Positions 28,058 to 36,873 of a DNA stretch of 64,000 bases are shown piece after piece. Origin of the DNA: Paracoccaceae bacterium (GTDB taxonomy: Bacteria; Pseudomonadota; Alphaproteobacteria; Rhodobacterales; Rhodobacteraceae); NCBI GenBank assembly GCA_006226775.1, contig SBGD01000021.1:1-64000 (forward strand), in the 5' to 3' direction. Below the pieces are notes generated by a model that made no database searches, had not been told where the DNA came from, and saw only the letters and a list, made by a program, of their open reading frames with translations. Made by a program: the position numbers and the translations under genes. Position 1 is the first letter of the stretch, and the number at the start of each line of letters is the position of its first letter.

Positions 28058-28855
28058 TCACAAGGCGCTCAACCCGTCCAGCATCTCGCGCTCCACCCGT
28101 GGAAAGCCCATCGGCCCGAAATCCCGGGGCTGCGCGATGCCGGGAAAGAGCGAGAGAAACAGCGCCTGCGCATTGCTCCCCATGGCCTCGATGGCGCCGT
28201 TTCCGGGATGGAAGCTCTCCAGTTCCAGCCCCCCGGCGCGCACCGCCGCGTGGCGCCGCAGCATCAGGTGATAGACCTTCACCGCCGAGGGCGGCGTCAC
28301 CCGGAACACGCTGATGCCGTCGATGAAATCCGCCAGCGGCGTCAGCACATGTCCCTGGCCATTGGCCGCGCGCAACTGCGGCGGGTTGTAGAGCAGCGCC
28401 GCCCCGGGCCCGAGCACGATATCCCCCGCCGGGCGCCCCATGCCGAAGGCATCGGCGGTCACCCGGATCAGGCTGTTGAGCAGGCTGCCGGCGGCGGAAT
28501 GCCCCGGCAGGATGGTGGCCGAGCCGATCCAGAGCACCGGCTGCGGCCCCTCGGTACTGTCCACCACATCGCCGGGCAGCAGGTCCTCGATGGCCAGCAG
28601 CCCCTTGGGCGTCTTGAGCAGCGTGCCGCGGGCAAAGCCCGAGACCGCCCGGTCGAACAGCGCGCTCTGCGGCACGATATGGGTATTTTCCTGCGGGGTG
28701 TGGTCCGGAAGCAGGGAGGCGACCTCGATCCTGCGCATGAGAGGCAGATCACGCTGAGGCCGCCCGCCTGATCGGGCAAATCGATCCCCGTGCGGGACCG
28801 GAAGTGAACGCGGTTTTTCAATAGGCCGCTGAATCGCGCGGTGGGGAGTGGTCAT
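28058..28855 (-). CDS. Hint-domain protein lacking the usual cysteine
   Basis: Protein of 265 aa with a Hint_2-type domain from about residue 70: SGFARGTLLKTPKGLLAIEDL then LLPGDVV, with further blocks (VLWIG, IRVTADAFG, VYHLMLRRHAAVRAGGLELES). In most relatives the domain opens with Cys-Phe; here it is Gly73-Phe74, so the nucleophile for self-cleavage is missing. The role of Hint_2 proteins in Rhodobacteraceae is not established. The start at 28855 has AAGGGT nearby; a later Met at residue 40 has no ribosome site. Confidence 0.8.
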   Translation of the reverse strand: MTTPHRAIQRPIEKPRSLPVPHGDRFARSGGRPQRDLPLMRRIEVASLLPDHTPQENTHIVPQSALFDRAVSGFARGTLLKTPKGLLAIEDLLPGDVVDSTEGPQPVLWIGSATILPGHSAAGSLLNSLIRVTADAFGMGRPAGDIVLGPGAALLYNPPQLRAANGQGHVLTPLADFIDGISVFRVTPPSAVKVYHLMLRRHAAVRAGGLELESFHPGNGAIEAMGSNAQALFLSLFPGIAQPRDFGPMGFPRVEREMLDGLSAL

Positions 28856-29164
28856 ATATGTACCCTTGTCTTAGGTCACATCCGCGCCGGCCCCACCGAC
28901 AACGTCAGATCGACTGTTGAAATGAACAACAAACACGAACAAAGGGCCAGATCCGCCGCCATAAGTCAAAGTTTCGCCGAAATTCCCGCCCTCGGCCCGG
29001 GCAATGCCGCCCCCGCGCCGGGATTGTTGCCCGAGCGGCAACCAACCTGCCACATTCTGCCCATGGGCGCGATTCGCCGGGGCGCGGCCAGGCGCCGGAA
29101 CGACAAAAGCCGCGCCCGTTTCCGGGACGCGGCTTTTTCAGGTCTCCCCGAGGGGAAAGGTCGG
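28856..29164. other. Gene-free stretch before the 45-residue gene terminator
   Basis: About 310 bp between the Hint gene start and the end of the small basic-protein gene. It includes an A-rich segment at 28918-28945, probably part of the Hint gene promoter, and the terminator at 29105-29138. No gene is seen. Confidence 0.4.
29105..29138 (-). terminator. Intrinsic terminator of the 45-residue gene
   Basis: AAAAGCCGCG...CGCGGCTTTTT hairpin with an inner CCCG/CGGG extension and a T run after the stem on the minus strand. It lies 27 bp after the stop of the small gene at 29165-29302. Confidence 0.85.
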
Positions 29165-29302
29165 TCAGGCGCTCTTGCGCAGCGGCTGGGCGGTCTCGCG
29201 GCGGGCGATCATTTCGGCCCGGCGGCGGCCACGCGCCCAGGGCATTTCCACCTTGGAGGTCTTTGCGCCCTGCGTCACGGATTTGATAAAACGGGTTTTC
29301 AT
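29165..29302 (-). CDS. 45-residue basic protein
   Basis: A short gene: ATG at 29302, TGA at 29165-29167. The product begins MKTRFIKSVTQGAKTSKVEM, continues PWARGRRRAEMIARRETAQP and ends LRKSA. It has 13 Lys/Arg in 45 residues and no hydrophobic segment, so it is probably a nucleic-acid- or ribosome-associated protein (inference from charge). Support for a real gene: GGGAG 7 nt before the ATG, normal codon use, and an intrinsic terminator just past the stop. I do not recognise a named family; the composition recalls other short Rhodobacteraceae hypotheticals. Confidence 0.75.
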   Translation of the reverse strand: MKTRFIKSVTQGAKTSKVEMPWARGRRRAEMIARRETAQPLRKSA

Positions 29303-29631
29303 GTCCTTGCTCCCAGAAACCGGAGGCAGCCGGGCTGGCCACGCTCACCTCAGACAGAATGGCGGCGCAATCCGGCGGGTGTGGGGCAGATCGGAAAAAT
29401 TTTCGATAAATTTCGCCGGTTTTTTCCGGCAATCTGGGCGGCGCGTTCCGCGCGTGAAATTCGCGCCTTTTCAATGCCTTGCGCGAACAGAACGCGGGTC
29501 AGACCCCGATTGCCCGTCGCATTGTGGCAAGCCTGCGGCAGCCCCCTGCCCCCATTGCGCCCCATTGCCCCAGGGCGGGCGCCCGATCCATCAATGGATC
29601 GGCACCGATCTGTCGACAGATCGGCCCCCCG
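29303..29631. other. Gene-free stretch with a double hairpin near pgeF
   Basis: About 330 bp upstream of the 45-residue gene and downstream of pgeF (both minus strand). An AT-richer part at 29395-29440 could carry the small gene's promoter. The end next to pgeF carries the GATC-flanked hairpin pair listed separately. No gene seen. Confidence 0.4.
29585..29622 (-). repeat. Dispersed copy of the GATC-flanked hairpin pair
   Basis: GATCCA-TCAA-TGGATC (29585-29600), 6-bp spacer, GATCTG-TCGA-CAGATC (29607-29622). These are the same two hairpins as in the 20775 array but in the opposite order, and without the 38-bp spacer. Located 9 bp past the pgeF stop, where it could act as terminator. Confidence 0.9.
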
Positions 29632-30387
29632 TCACAGCCTTATTGCCGAAATCAGCCGGCCATAATCCGCCTCGCCGGCATGGGTGGTCCGGCGGTAGGA
29701 ATAGAACCGATCCGGGTCGGAATAGGTGCAGTGGCGGATCCATTCCGCCTCGCCCACCCCGGCCGCGCGCAGCCGCGCCAGCCCGAAGGCCGGCAGGTCG
29801 AACCGGTAGCGACCGCCTTCGCCTTGGGCGAAAAACCGGCTGTTGGCCGGGTCCTCGGCCATGAAATCCTCGAGGAACTCCGGCCCGACCTCGTAGGCCG
29901 CCTGGGAGATCGACGGCCCGATCACCGCGCGGATCGCGGCGCGCGATGCGCCCAGCGCCTCCATCGCGTCCAGCGTCGCCTCCAGCACCCCGTCCATCGC
30001 CCCGCGCCAGCCGGCATGCGCCGCGCCGATCACCCCGGCCTCGGGGTCGGCAAGCAGCACCGGCTGGCAATCCGCCGTCAGCACCGCCAGCGCGATCCCC
30101 GGCCGGTCGGTCACCAGCGCATCCGCGCGCGGCGGGGTGTCGAAAGGCCCCTCGACCGTGACCACATCGGCGGAATGCACCTGGTGCACGGTGACAAGCT
30201 GGCCGGGCGTCAGCCCGAAACTGTCGGCCACGCGCGCGCGGTTGATCGCCACGATCTCGGACTGGTCGCTCGACCCCGGACCACAGTTCAACCCGCGAAA
30301 GATGCCCGAGGACGCCCCGCCGCGCCGGGTAAAGAAACCGTGGCGCAAGGGCGTCAGAAGGTCGGACGTGAGAATTTCCAATGTCAT
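29632..30387 (-). CDS. pgeF: PgeF (YfiH), peptidoglycan editing factor
   Basis: Protein of 251 aa of the multicopper-polyphenol-oxidase-like/YfiH family, which removes or prevents wrongly incorporated residues in peptidoglycan precursors. Conserved metal/active-site segments are VHQVHSADV (about residues 67-75), LTADCQPVLL (about 103-112) and GAAHAGWRGA (about 120-129). Its ATG overlaps the midA stop (ATGA), third gene of lgt-midA-pgeF. Confidence 0.93.
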   Translation of the reverse strand: MTLEILTSDLLTPLRHGFFTRRGGASSGIFRGLNCGPGSSDQSEIVAINRARVADSFGLTPGQLVTVHQVHSADVVTVEGPFDTPPRADALVTDRPGIALAVLTADCQPVLLADPEAGVIGAAHAGWRGAMDGVLEATLDAMEALGASRAAIRAVIGPSISQAAYEVGPEFLEDFMAEDPANSRFFAQGEGGRYRFDLPAFGLARLRAAGVGEAEWIRHCTYSDPDRFYSYRRTTHAGEADYGRLISAIRL

Positions 30388-31445
30388 GTATCCAGCCCCG
30401 GAATTGGCGGGGCATTGCGCGGCATCAACCCCAGCACTTTGAAGAGCGTCCCCATTTCCTTCGGGTGCGTCAACCGCCGATGTGCGGCGATATGATTTTC
30501 CAGCTCCGCCCCGCTCAGACCCTGCGCCAGTTGCTGCGCCCGCGCCGTGATGCCCAGCCGCTCGAGGAACACCCCCTGCGGGGTCAGCCGGCTATGGGCG
30601 CAGGGCACCGCCGCCGCGATTGCCTCGAAATCCACATGCGCCGTCAGGTCGGCCTCGCCCGGAGAGGTCAGCGGATCGACCGGCTCATGCCGGCGCAGCG
30701 CCTGCAGCGTGTCGCCCAGGGAGCGCCAGTCGCCGTAATCCACCAGCAGCGCCGCGCCGCCATGGGCCTCGATCCGCTGGCCGATGGCGCCGGCAATCCC
30801 GGGCAGCGCCGGGGCGATCTCGACGATGTCGCCGTCGCGCGTATCCGCCAGCCGATGCGCCAGTGCGGGCACCGGCGCCGCCCCGGCCAGCCCGCGCACC
30901 AGCGCGCCGGCCTGCATCCCGATGCGCAGCTCGCACCAGCCCTCGCCCGCGCGCTGGAACTGCCGCACCGGCAGCGCATCGAAAAACTCGTTCGCCACCA
31001 GCCAGAGCGGCGCCTGCGGCAGGGCCTCGACGGTCTCGACCCAGAGCGCGCCCTGCCCCGCCAGCGCCTCGCGCTGGCGCGCGCGCAACAGCGGCGAGGT
31101 CTCGACCAGCACCACCTTGGCCGCCTCGCAGAACCCCGGCACCCGGCGGCCCGCCCGCAGGATGTCGACCATCAGCGTGCCGCGCCCCGGCCCCAGCTCG
31201 GCCAGGGTAAAGGCCGCGGGCCGCCCCTGGTCCATCCAGGCATGGGCCAGCGCCAGCCCGACCAGTTCGCCGAACATCTGGCTGATCTCGGGCGCGGTGG
31301 TGAAATCGCCCGCCGCCCCCAGCGGATCGCGCGCGGTATAGACCCCGTGCTCGGGGTGCATCAGGCAGCACCCCATGTAATCGGCCACCGACAAAGGCCC
31401 CTCGAGCGCGATCCGCTCGAGCAGGATTTGCCGCAGCGCGCTCAT
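30384..31445 (-). CDS. MidA/NDUFAF7-like SAM methyltransferase
   Basis: Class I methyltransferase of 353 aa (DUF185 family). The mitochondrial relative NDUFAF7 dimethylates an Arg of complex I subunit NDUFS2, so an equivalent role on the bacterial NADH dehydrogenase is likely. Family blocks: [21 protein letters not shown] near residue 23, [29 protein letters not shown] (SAM site, near 82) and [14 protein letters not shown]. The longer open frame is GC-bias; I start at the ATG at 31445, which overlaps the lgt stop (ATGA). Confidence 0.88.
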   Translation of the reverse strand: MSALRQILLERIALEGPLSVADYMGCCLMHPEHGVYTARDPLGAAGDFTTAPEISQMFGELVGLALAHAWMDQGRPAAFTLAELGPGRGTLMVDILRAGRRVPGFCEAAKVVLVETSPLLRARQREALAGQGALWVETVEALPQAPLWLVANEFFDALPVRQFQRAGEGWCELRIGMQAGALVRGLAGAAPVPALAHRLADTRDGDIVEIAPALPGIAGAIGQRIEAHGGAALLVDYGDWRSLGDTLQALRRHEPVDPLTSPGEADLTAHVDFEAIAAAVPCAHSRLTPQGVFLERLGITARAQQLAQGLSGAELENHIAAHRRLTHPKEMGTLFKVLGLMPRNAPPIPGLDT

Positions 31446-32326
31446 GCCGGGCGGGACCGCACCACCAGCCAGAGCCCCACCACGATCATCGGCACCGACA
31501 AAAGCTGCCCCATGGTCAGCCCGATGCCGCCCAGCTCCAGCGCCAGCCCCAGCGGGTTGCCCGCGCTGACGAACTGCGCATCGGGCTGGCGAAAGAACTC
31601 GACGACAAAGCGCGCAGCACCGTAGCCGGCAAAGAACAGCCCCGCGATCCGTCCCGGCGTCTTCAGCCAGCCCTTCGCGAAGGCCAGCCAGAGCAGCACC
31701 GCGCCCAGCAGCAGCCCCTCGAGCCCCGCCTCGTACAACTGGCTGGGATGACGCGCGCAGAGCGCCCCCGCCGCCTGGCCACAGGCCTGCGCCGCCTCGC
31801 CGGGGAAGATCACGCCCCAGGGCATTTCGGTGGGGCGTCCCCAAAGCTCGGCATTGACGAAATTCGCCAGCCGTCCGAAGAGCAGCCCCGGCGGCGCGCA
31901 AAGCGCCATGGTATCGGCCAGGCTCAGCCGCGGCACGGCATTGCGCGCGCTCCAGAACCAGCCCGCCAGCACCACGCCCAGAAGCCCGCCGTGAAAGGCC
32001 ATGCCGCCCTGCCAGATCATCAGCGCCTCGGCCGGGTGGCTCAGGTAATAGCCCGGCTGATAGAACAGAACGAAGCCTAGCCGCCCGCCGAGGATGATGC
32101 CGAGGATGACCCATGTCATCAGGTCCTCGACCTGCTCGGGCCGCATCGGCGGGCTGTCATCGGCCCAGAGGCCCGGGCGTTTCATCGCCCGCACCGCGAT
32201 CCACCAGCCGAGCAGGATGCCCGCGATATAGGCCAGCGCATACCAGCGCAGGGCAAAGGCAAAACCGGCGATCTCGAACGAGACAAGCTCCGGCGACAGG
32301 TCGGGAAAGGGGATCATGGCCAACAT
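31442..32326 (-). CDS. lgt: Lgt, prolipoprotein diacylglyceryl transferase
   Basis: Inner-membrane enzyme of 294 aa that adds diacylglycerol to the lipobox Cys of prolipoproteins, the first step of lipoprotein maturation. About seven helices. The Lgt signature appears as [16 protein letters not shown], and the earlier [16 protein letters not shown] and HGGLLG carry the conserved Arg and His. ATG at 32326 has AGAGAG upstream; ATG at 32317 is an alternative. Heads the lgt-midA-pgeF run and is divergent from ubiK. Confidence 0.94.
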   Translation of the reverse strand: MLAMIPFPDLSPELVSFEIAGFAFALRWYALAYIAGILLGWWIAVRAMKRPGLWADDSPPMRPEQVEDLMTWVILGIILGGRLGFVLFYQPGYYLSHPAEALMIWQGGMAFHGGLLGVVLAGWFWSARNAVPRLSLADTMALCAPPGLLFGRLANFVNAELWGRPTEMPWGVIFPGEAAQACGQAAGALCARHPSQLYEAGLEGLLLGAVLLWLAFAKGWLKTPGRIAGLFFAGYGAARFVVEFFRQPDAQFVSAGNPLGLALELGGIGLTMGQLLSVPMIVVGLWLVVRSRPA

Positions 32327-32418
32327 ATGCGCTCTCTGCCTTCGGGATTTGCCAAGGTCAACCTTGTCGCCCCCGGCCTTGACCGCCATATAAGGTTCAA
32401 ATGGAACGGAGTGACCCC

Positions 32419-32664
32419 ATGCAGAGCCGCAACAAGGTATTCGACGACATTTCGCAACTGATGACCAACGCCATGGGCGTGGCCCAGGGCGCCCGGACCG
32501 AGGCCGAGACGGCGATGAAATCGATGATCGACCGCTGGCTGGCCGACCGCGATTTCGTCACCCGCGAGGAATTCGACGCCGTCCGCGCCATGGCCCAGAA
32601 GGCCCGCGAGGAAAACGAAGCGCTCAAGGCCCGCCTCGACGCGCTGGAAACCCGCCAGGGGTGA
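32419..32664 (+). CDS. ubiK: UbiK-type accessory factor (BMFP domain)
   Basis: Protein of 81 aa of the BMFP/DUF526 family, helical with a C-terminal coiled coil ([18 protein letters not shown]). In enterobacteria UbiK helps the aerobic ubiquinone-biosynthesis complex; alphaproteobacterial relatives were also described as membrane-fusogenic. N-terminus [20 protein letters not shown] fits the family. Starts at 32401 and 32419 both have some ribosome-site support; I choose 32419 (GGAG 7 nt before). Confidence 0.85.
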   Translation: MQSRNKVFDDISQLMTNAMGVAQGARTEAETAMKSMIDRWLADRDFVTREEFDAVRAMAQKAREENEALKARLDALETRQG

Positions 32665-32671
32665 GTGTCCG

Positions 32672-32695
32672 GGGCGCGCGTGATACCGCGCGCCC
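32672..32695. terminator. Hairpin between convergent ubiK and serB
   Basis: GGGCGCGCG, loop TGATAC, CGCGCGCCC, a perfect 9-bp stem just after the ubiK stop and before the serB stop. Confidence 0.65.
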
Positions 32696-32737
32696 AGGCC
32701 GACCGTGATCGCGCGCCGCCCTGCGGCCCGCGCGGTG

Positions 32738-33607
32738 TCAGGCGGCGAAGTCCGACTTCGCATAGCCCTGAAGATACAGCAGCGCGGTCAGATCGCCGTG
32801 GTTCACCCTTATGTCGCATTGCGCCGCCACCGAAGGCTTGGCGTGCAGCGCAACCCCGGCCCCGGCGCGGGCCAGCATGCCCAGGTCGTTGGCGCCGTCG
32901 CCCACCGCCATCACCTCGGCCTCAGTAATCCCCAGCCGGGCCGAGATCTCTTCCAGCGCGCGCACCTTGGCCTCGCGGCCCAGGATCGGGCGCGCCACCT
33001 CGCCGGTCAGCACGCCGTCCTCGGCCAGAAGCGTGTTGGCGCGGTTCTCGTCGAAGCCCAGCGCCTCGGCCACCCGCGCGGTAAAGGCGGTGAACCCGCC
33101 CGAGACCAGCGCGCAATAGGCGCCATTGGCCTTCATCGTCGCCAGCAGGCTGCGGCCCCCCGGCATGAAGGTGATGCGGCTGTCCAATACCTCGCCGATG
33201 ATCGCCACCGGCAGGCCCTTGAGCAAGCCTACCCGCTCGGTCAGCGCGCCCTCGAAATCCAGCTCGCCATTCATCGCCCGCGCGGTGATCTCGCGCACCC
33301 GGTCGCCGACGCCCGCCTCGTCGGCCAGTTCGTCGATGCATTCCTGCTCGATCATGGTCGAATCCATGTCGGCCAGCAGCATCTTCCGGCGCCGTCCCGC
33401 GGCGGGCTGCACCACGAGGTCGATGCCCAGCGCCTGCATGTCCTGCCAGACCTGCCAGCGGTTGGCGGGCATCCGTTCCAGCGCGAATTCCGCCGCCTCG
33501 TCCGGCGCCAGCCAGTGCAGCGTGCCGCCGCCCCAGGCATTGCGCAGGCTCTCCGCCGCGGCGGGATCAAGCGTTCCGGGTCGGGCGATCACTGTGGCCA
33601 CATACAT
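32738..33607 (-). CDS. serB: SerB, phosphoserine phosphatase
   Basis: HAD-superfamily phosphatase of 289 aa, the last step of serine synthesis. An ACT-like N-terminal part (about 1-75) is followed by the catalytic domain: LLADMDSTMIEQECIDEL with the two nucleophile-loop Asp (about residues 83-87), SGGFTAFT and GDGANDLGML. The start at 33607 (MYVATVIARP) has GAAGGAGG 7 nt upstream, which rules out the long frame to 33820. Divergent from serC-serA, so all phosphorylated-pathway genes are together. Confidence 0.95.
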   Translation of the reverse strand: MYVATVIARPGTLDPAAAESLRNAWGGGTLHWLAPDEAAEFALERMPANRWQVWQDMQALGIDLVVQPAAGRRRKMLLADMDSTMIEQECIDELADEAGVGDRVREITARAMNGELDFEGALTERVGLLKGLPVAIIGEVLDSRITFMPGGRSLLATMKANGAYCALVSGGFTAFTARVAEALGFDENRANTLLAEDGVLTGEVARPILGREAKVRALEEISARLGITEAEVMAVGDGANDLGMLARAGAGVALHAKPSVAAQCDIRVNHGDLTALLYLQGYAKSDFAA

Positions 33608-33689
33608 CGCAAAGCCTCCTTCATTGCGCCTGCCCCCTAGCGCAGCGCGGTCGGGAACGCCAGCCGCTCCGGGCGGGTCCTGCCGCCCC

Positions 33690-33850
33690 CCGTGGCGCAT
33701 GTTTCCGATCGGAACGCGGCGCCCGCCGATTTCGCGCACCCGCCGCCCGAGGGCGTCTTTTTTGCAGTTGTGCGGCGCGAAAAAGCCCCCTATTCCGGCC
33801 CGTGGGACACCCCTCCCCAACGAGGGGCGCTTATCTGGAAGGGTAGCTGA
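33690..33850 (+). ncRNA. Candidate serC leader RNA
   Basis: A conserved structured RNA called the serC motif has been described in leaders of alphaproteobacterial serC operons, and this stretch lies directly before serC. It carries several hairpins, the clearest being CCCCT-CCCCAACG-AGGGG (33810-33827), 26 bp before the serC ATG, followed by CGCTTATCTGGAAGGG with the ribosome site. I identify it by position and fold, not by covariance comparison, so boundaries are rough. Confidence 0.5.
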
Positions 33851-33852
33851 AA

Positions 33853-35034
33853 ATGGCTATTGAACGACCCGCGCCGCGTGACAGCGTGCGCAAACCCGAC
33901 ACGCGGCCGGCAAATCCGCGGTTCTCCTCTGGCCCCTGCGCCAAGATCCCCACATTCGAGCTGTCGAAGCTGTCGGACGCCGCCCTCGGCCGGTCGCACC
34001 GCGCCGCCGTCGGCAAGGACAAGCTGAAAGCCGCGATCGAAGAGACCCGCGATCTGCTGGGCATTCCGGCGGACTACCGCATCGGCATCGTGCCCGCCTC
34101 GGACACCGGGGCGATGGAAATGGCGATGTGGTCGCTGCTGGGCGCGCGCAAGGCGACGATGTGCGCCTGGGAAAGCTTCGGCGCGGGCTGGGTGACGGAC
34201 GTGGTCAAGCAGCTGAAGCTCGATGCCGAGGTCAAGACCGCCGACTATGGCGAGATCGTCGACATGGCCGCGGTGGATTACGACACCGACGTGGTCTTCA
34301 CCTGGAACGGCACCACCTCGGGCGTGCGGATGGCCAATGGCGATGCGATCCCGGCCGACCGCGGCGGGCTGACCATCTGTGACGCCACCTCGGCCGCCTT
34401 CGCCATGGACCTGCCCTGGGACAAGCTCGACGTGACCACCTTCTCCTGGCAGAAGGTGCTGGGCGGCGAGGCGGCGCATGGCATGCTGATCCTCAGCCCC
34501 CGCGCGGTGGAACGGCTGGAAAGCTACACCCCGGCCTGGCCGCTGCCGAAGATTTTCCGCCTGACCAAGGGCGGCAAGCTGATCGAGGGCATCTTCAAGG
34601 GCGAGACGATCAACACGCCCTCGATGCTGGCGGTCGAGGATTACCTCGTGGCGCTGGACTGGGCGCGCGCGGTGGGCGGGCTGAAGGGCCTGATCGCAAG
34701 GGCCGATGCCAATGCCCAGGCGATCTTCGATTTCTGCGAGGCCAACGCCTGGATCGCCAACCTCGCCGCCGACCCCGCCACCCGGTCGAATACCAGCGTC
34801 TGCCTGAAGTTCACCGATGCGCGCATCACCGACGGCGCGAGTTTCGCCAAGGCGGTGGCCAAGCGGCTGGAGGCCGAAGGCGTGGCGCTGGACGTGGGCG
34901 CCTATCGCGACGCGCCCGCCGGCCTGCGCATCTGGTGCGGCGGCACGGTCGAGACCGCGGATATCGCGGCGATGCTGCCCTGGCTCGACTGGGCCTTCCA
35001 CACGGAAATCGAGGCGCTCTCGCAAGCCGCGTGA
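33853..35034 (+). CDS. serC: SerC, phosphoserine aminotransferase
   Basis: PLP enzyme of 393 aa that transaminates 3-phosphohydroxypyruvate with glutamate. The PLP-lysine lies in [16 protein letters not shown] (about residues 195-210). N-terminus [20 protein letters not shown] (about 21-40) is typical of the alphaproteobacterial type, which differs from the E. coli SerC. First gene of serC-serA; a structured leader is likely. Confidence 0.95.
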   Translation: MAIERPAPRDSVRKPDTRPANPRFSSGPCAKIPTFELSKLSDAALGRSHRAAVGKDKLKAAIEETRDLLGIPADYRIGIVPASDTGAMEMAMWSLLGARKATMCAWESFGAGWVTDVVKQLKLDAEVKTADYGEIVDMAAVDYDTDVVFTWNGTTSGVRMANGDAIPADRGGLTICDATSAAFAMDLPWDKLDVTTFSWQKVLGGEAAHGMLILSPRAVERLESYTPAWPLPKIFRLTKGGKLIEGIFKGETINTPSMLAVEDYLVALDWARAVGGLKGLIARADANAQAIFDFCEANAWIANLAADPATRSNTSVCLKFTDARITDGASFAKAVAKRLEAEGVALDVGAYRDAPAGLRIWCGGTVETADIAAMLPWLDWAFHTEIEALSQAA

Positions 35035-35038
35035 CGCC

Positions 35039-35083
35039 GATTTCCTGCAAGGAAATCGAACCGGACTCTTTGCAAGAGTCCGG
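35039..35083 (+). repeat. Two adjacent perfect hairpins between serC and serA
   Basis: GATTTCCT-GCA-AGGAAATC (35039-35057) and CCGGACTCTT-TGC-AAGAGTCCGG (35061-35083), separated by 3 bp and followed by a C-rich tract. Same layout as the pair after xerC (13632-13676) with different stems. Within the operon it could lower read-through to serA or stabilise the serC mRNA end. Confidence 0.85.
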
Positions 35084-35122
35084 CCCCTCCCCCAAATGCA
35101 ACGCATCCAAAGGACCAGGCAC

Positions 35123-36718
35123 ATGGCCCCCAAGGTACTCATTTCCGACAAACTCTCCGAAGCCGCCGTGCAGATCTTCCGCGACCGCGGCATCGAGGTC
35201 GACTTCCAGCCCGACCTGGGCAAGGACAAGGACAAGCTGGCCGAGGTGATCGGCCAGTATGACGGTCTCGCCATCCGCTCGGCCACCCGCGTCACCGAGA
35301 AGATCCTCGAGAACGCCACCAACCTCAAGGTGATCGGCCGCGCCGGGATCGGTACCGACAATATCGACAAGCCCGCCGCCTCGAAGAAAGGCGTGATCGT
35401 GATGAACACGCCCTTCGGCAACATGATCACCACCGCCGAACACGCCATCGCCATGATGTTCGCCGTGGCGCGGCAGATCCCCGAGGCCAGCGCCTCGACC
35501 CATGCGGGCAAGTGGGAAAAGTCCAAGTTCATGGGCGTCGAGCTGACCAACAAGACCCTCGGCGTGATCGGCGCGGGCAATATCGGCGGCATCGTCTGCG
35601 ACCGCGCCCGCGGGCTGAAGATGAAGGTGATCGCCTATGACCCCTATCTCAGCCAGGACAGGGCCGACCAGATGGGCGTCGAGAAGGTCGAGCTGGATGC
35701 GCTGCTCAAACGCGCCGATTTCATCACCCTGCACGTGCCGCTGACCGATGGCACCCGCAACATCCTGTCGCGCGAGAACCTTGCCAAAACCAAGAAGGGC
35801 GTACGGATCATCAACTGCGCCCGCGGCGGTCTGGTCGACGAGGCGGCGCTGGCCGATGCGCTGAAATCCGGCCATGTCGCCGGCGCGGCCTTCGACGTCT
35901 TCTCGGAAGAACCGGCCCGCGAAAACCCGCTCTTCGGTCTGCCCAACGTGGTCTGCACCCCGCATCTGGGCGCGGCGACCACCGAGGCGCAGGAGAACGT
36001 GGCGCTGCAGGTGGCCGAGCAGATGTCGAACTACCTGCTGACCGGCGCGGTGGAAAACGCGCTCAACATGCCCTCGGTCACCGCCGAGGAGGCCAAGGTC
36101 ATGGGCCCCTGGGTCAAGCTGGCCGGGCACCTGGGCGCCTTCATCGGCCAGATGACCGACGAGCCGATCAAGGCGATCAACATCCTCTATGACGGCTCGG
36201 TCGCGGCGATGAACCTCGCCGCGCTGAACTGTTCGGTGATCGCGGGCATCATGAAACGTGCCAACCCCGAGGTGAACATGGTCTCGGCCCCCGTGGTGGC
36301 CGAAGAACGCGGCATCCGGATCTCGACCACCAACCAGCACAAGTCGGGCAGCTTCGACGGCTATATCAAGGTGACGGTCAAGACCGACAAGCGCGAGCGG
36401 TCGATTGCGGGCACCGTGTTCTCGGACGGCAAGCCGCGTTTCATCCAGATCAAGGGCATCAATATCGACGCCGAGATCGGCGAGCACATGCTCTATACCT
36501 CGAACGCCGACATGCCGGGCATCATCGGCACGCTGGGCATGACGATGGGCGAGAACGGCGTCAATATCGCCAATTTCACCCTCGGTCGCCACGACAAGGG
36601 CGGCGAGGCCATCGCCCTGCTCTATGTCGATGCCGAGGTGCCCGCCCCGGTCCGCGCCAAGCTGGAAGCCACCGGCATGTTCCGCCAGGTCAAGCCGCTG
36701 CAGTTCGACGTCGCCTGA
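35123..36718 (+). CDS. serA: SerA, D-3-phosphoglycerate dehydrogenase
   Basis: Long-type phosphoglycerate dehydrogenase of 531 aa, the first step of serine synthesis. NAD motif GVIGAGNIGG, catalytic-region NCARGGLVDEAAL, and the substrate segment RAGIGTDNIDKPAA are present. The C-terminal part has an intervening domain and an ACT domain (NADMPGIIGTLGMTMGENG), the usual site for serine feedback. ATG at 35123 behind AAAGGACC; the frame is open far upstream but overlaps serC. Confidence 0.96.
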   Translation: MAPKVLISDKLSEAAVQIFRDRGIEVDFQPDLGKDKDKLAEVIGQYDGLAIRSATRVTEKILENATNLKVIGRAGIGTDNIDKPAASKKGVIVMNTPFGNMITTAEHAIAMMFAVARQIPEASASTHAGKWEKSKFMGVELTNKTLGVIGAGNIGGIVCDRARGLKMKVIAYDPYLSQDRADQMGVEKVELDALLKRADFITLHVPLTDGTRNILSRENLAKTKKGVRIINCARGGLVDEAALADALKSGHVAGAAFDVFSEEPARENPLFGLPNVVCTPHLGAATTEAQENVALQVAEQMSNYLLTGAVENALNMPSVTAEEAKVMGPWVKLAGHLGAFIGQMTDEPIKAINILYDGSVAAMNLAALNCSVIAGIMKRANPEVNMVSAPVVAEERGIRISTTNQHKSGSFDGYIKVTVKTDKRERSIAGTVFSDGKPRFIQIKGINIDAEIGEHMLYTSNADMPGIIGTLGMTMGENGVNIANFTLGRHDKGGEAIALLYVDAEVPAPVRAKLEATGMFRQVKPLQFDVA

Positions 36719-36742
36719 GACCGGGCCGACCCCACGCTCTTG

Positions 36743-36771
36743 CGCCGTCCCCTCACCGGGGGCGGCGTTTT
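36743..36771 (+). terminator. Intrinsic terminator of serC-serA
   Basis: CGCCGTCCCC-TCACC-GGGGGCGGCG followed by TTTT, 24 bp past the serA stop. Strong stem plus T run. Confidence 0.88.
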
Positions 36772-36873
36772 GCGTCAGGGCGCGGCGGCGCGGAAAATCC
36801 GCGCAACGGCGGGATCAAGGGATGCGTGCCGTCCGGCAAGATGCTAAATCCGCCGCAAAACCGGAGATCTGCC

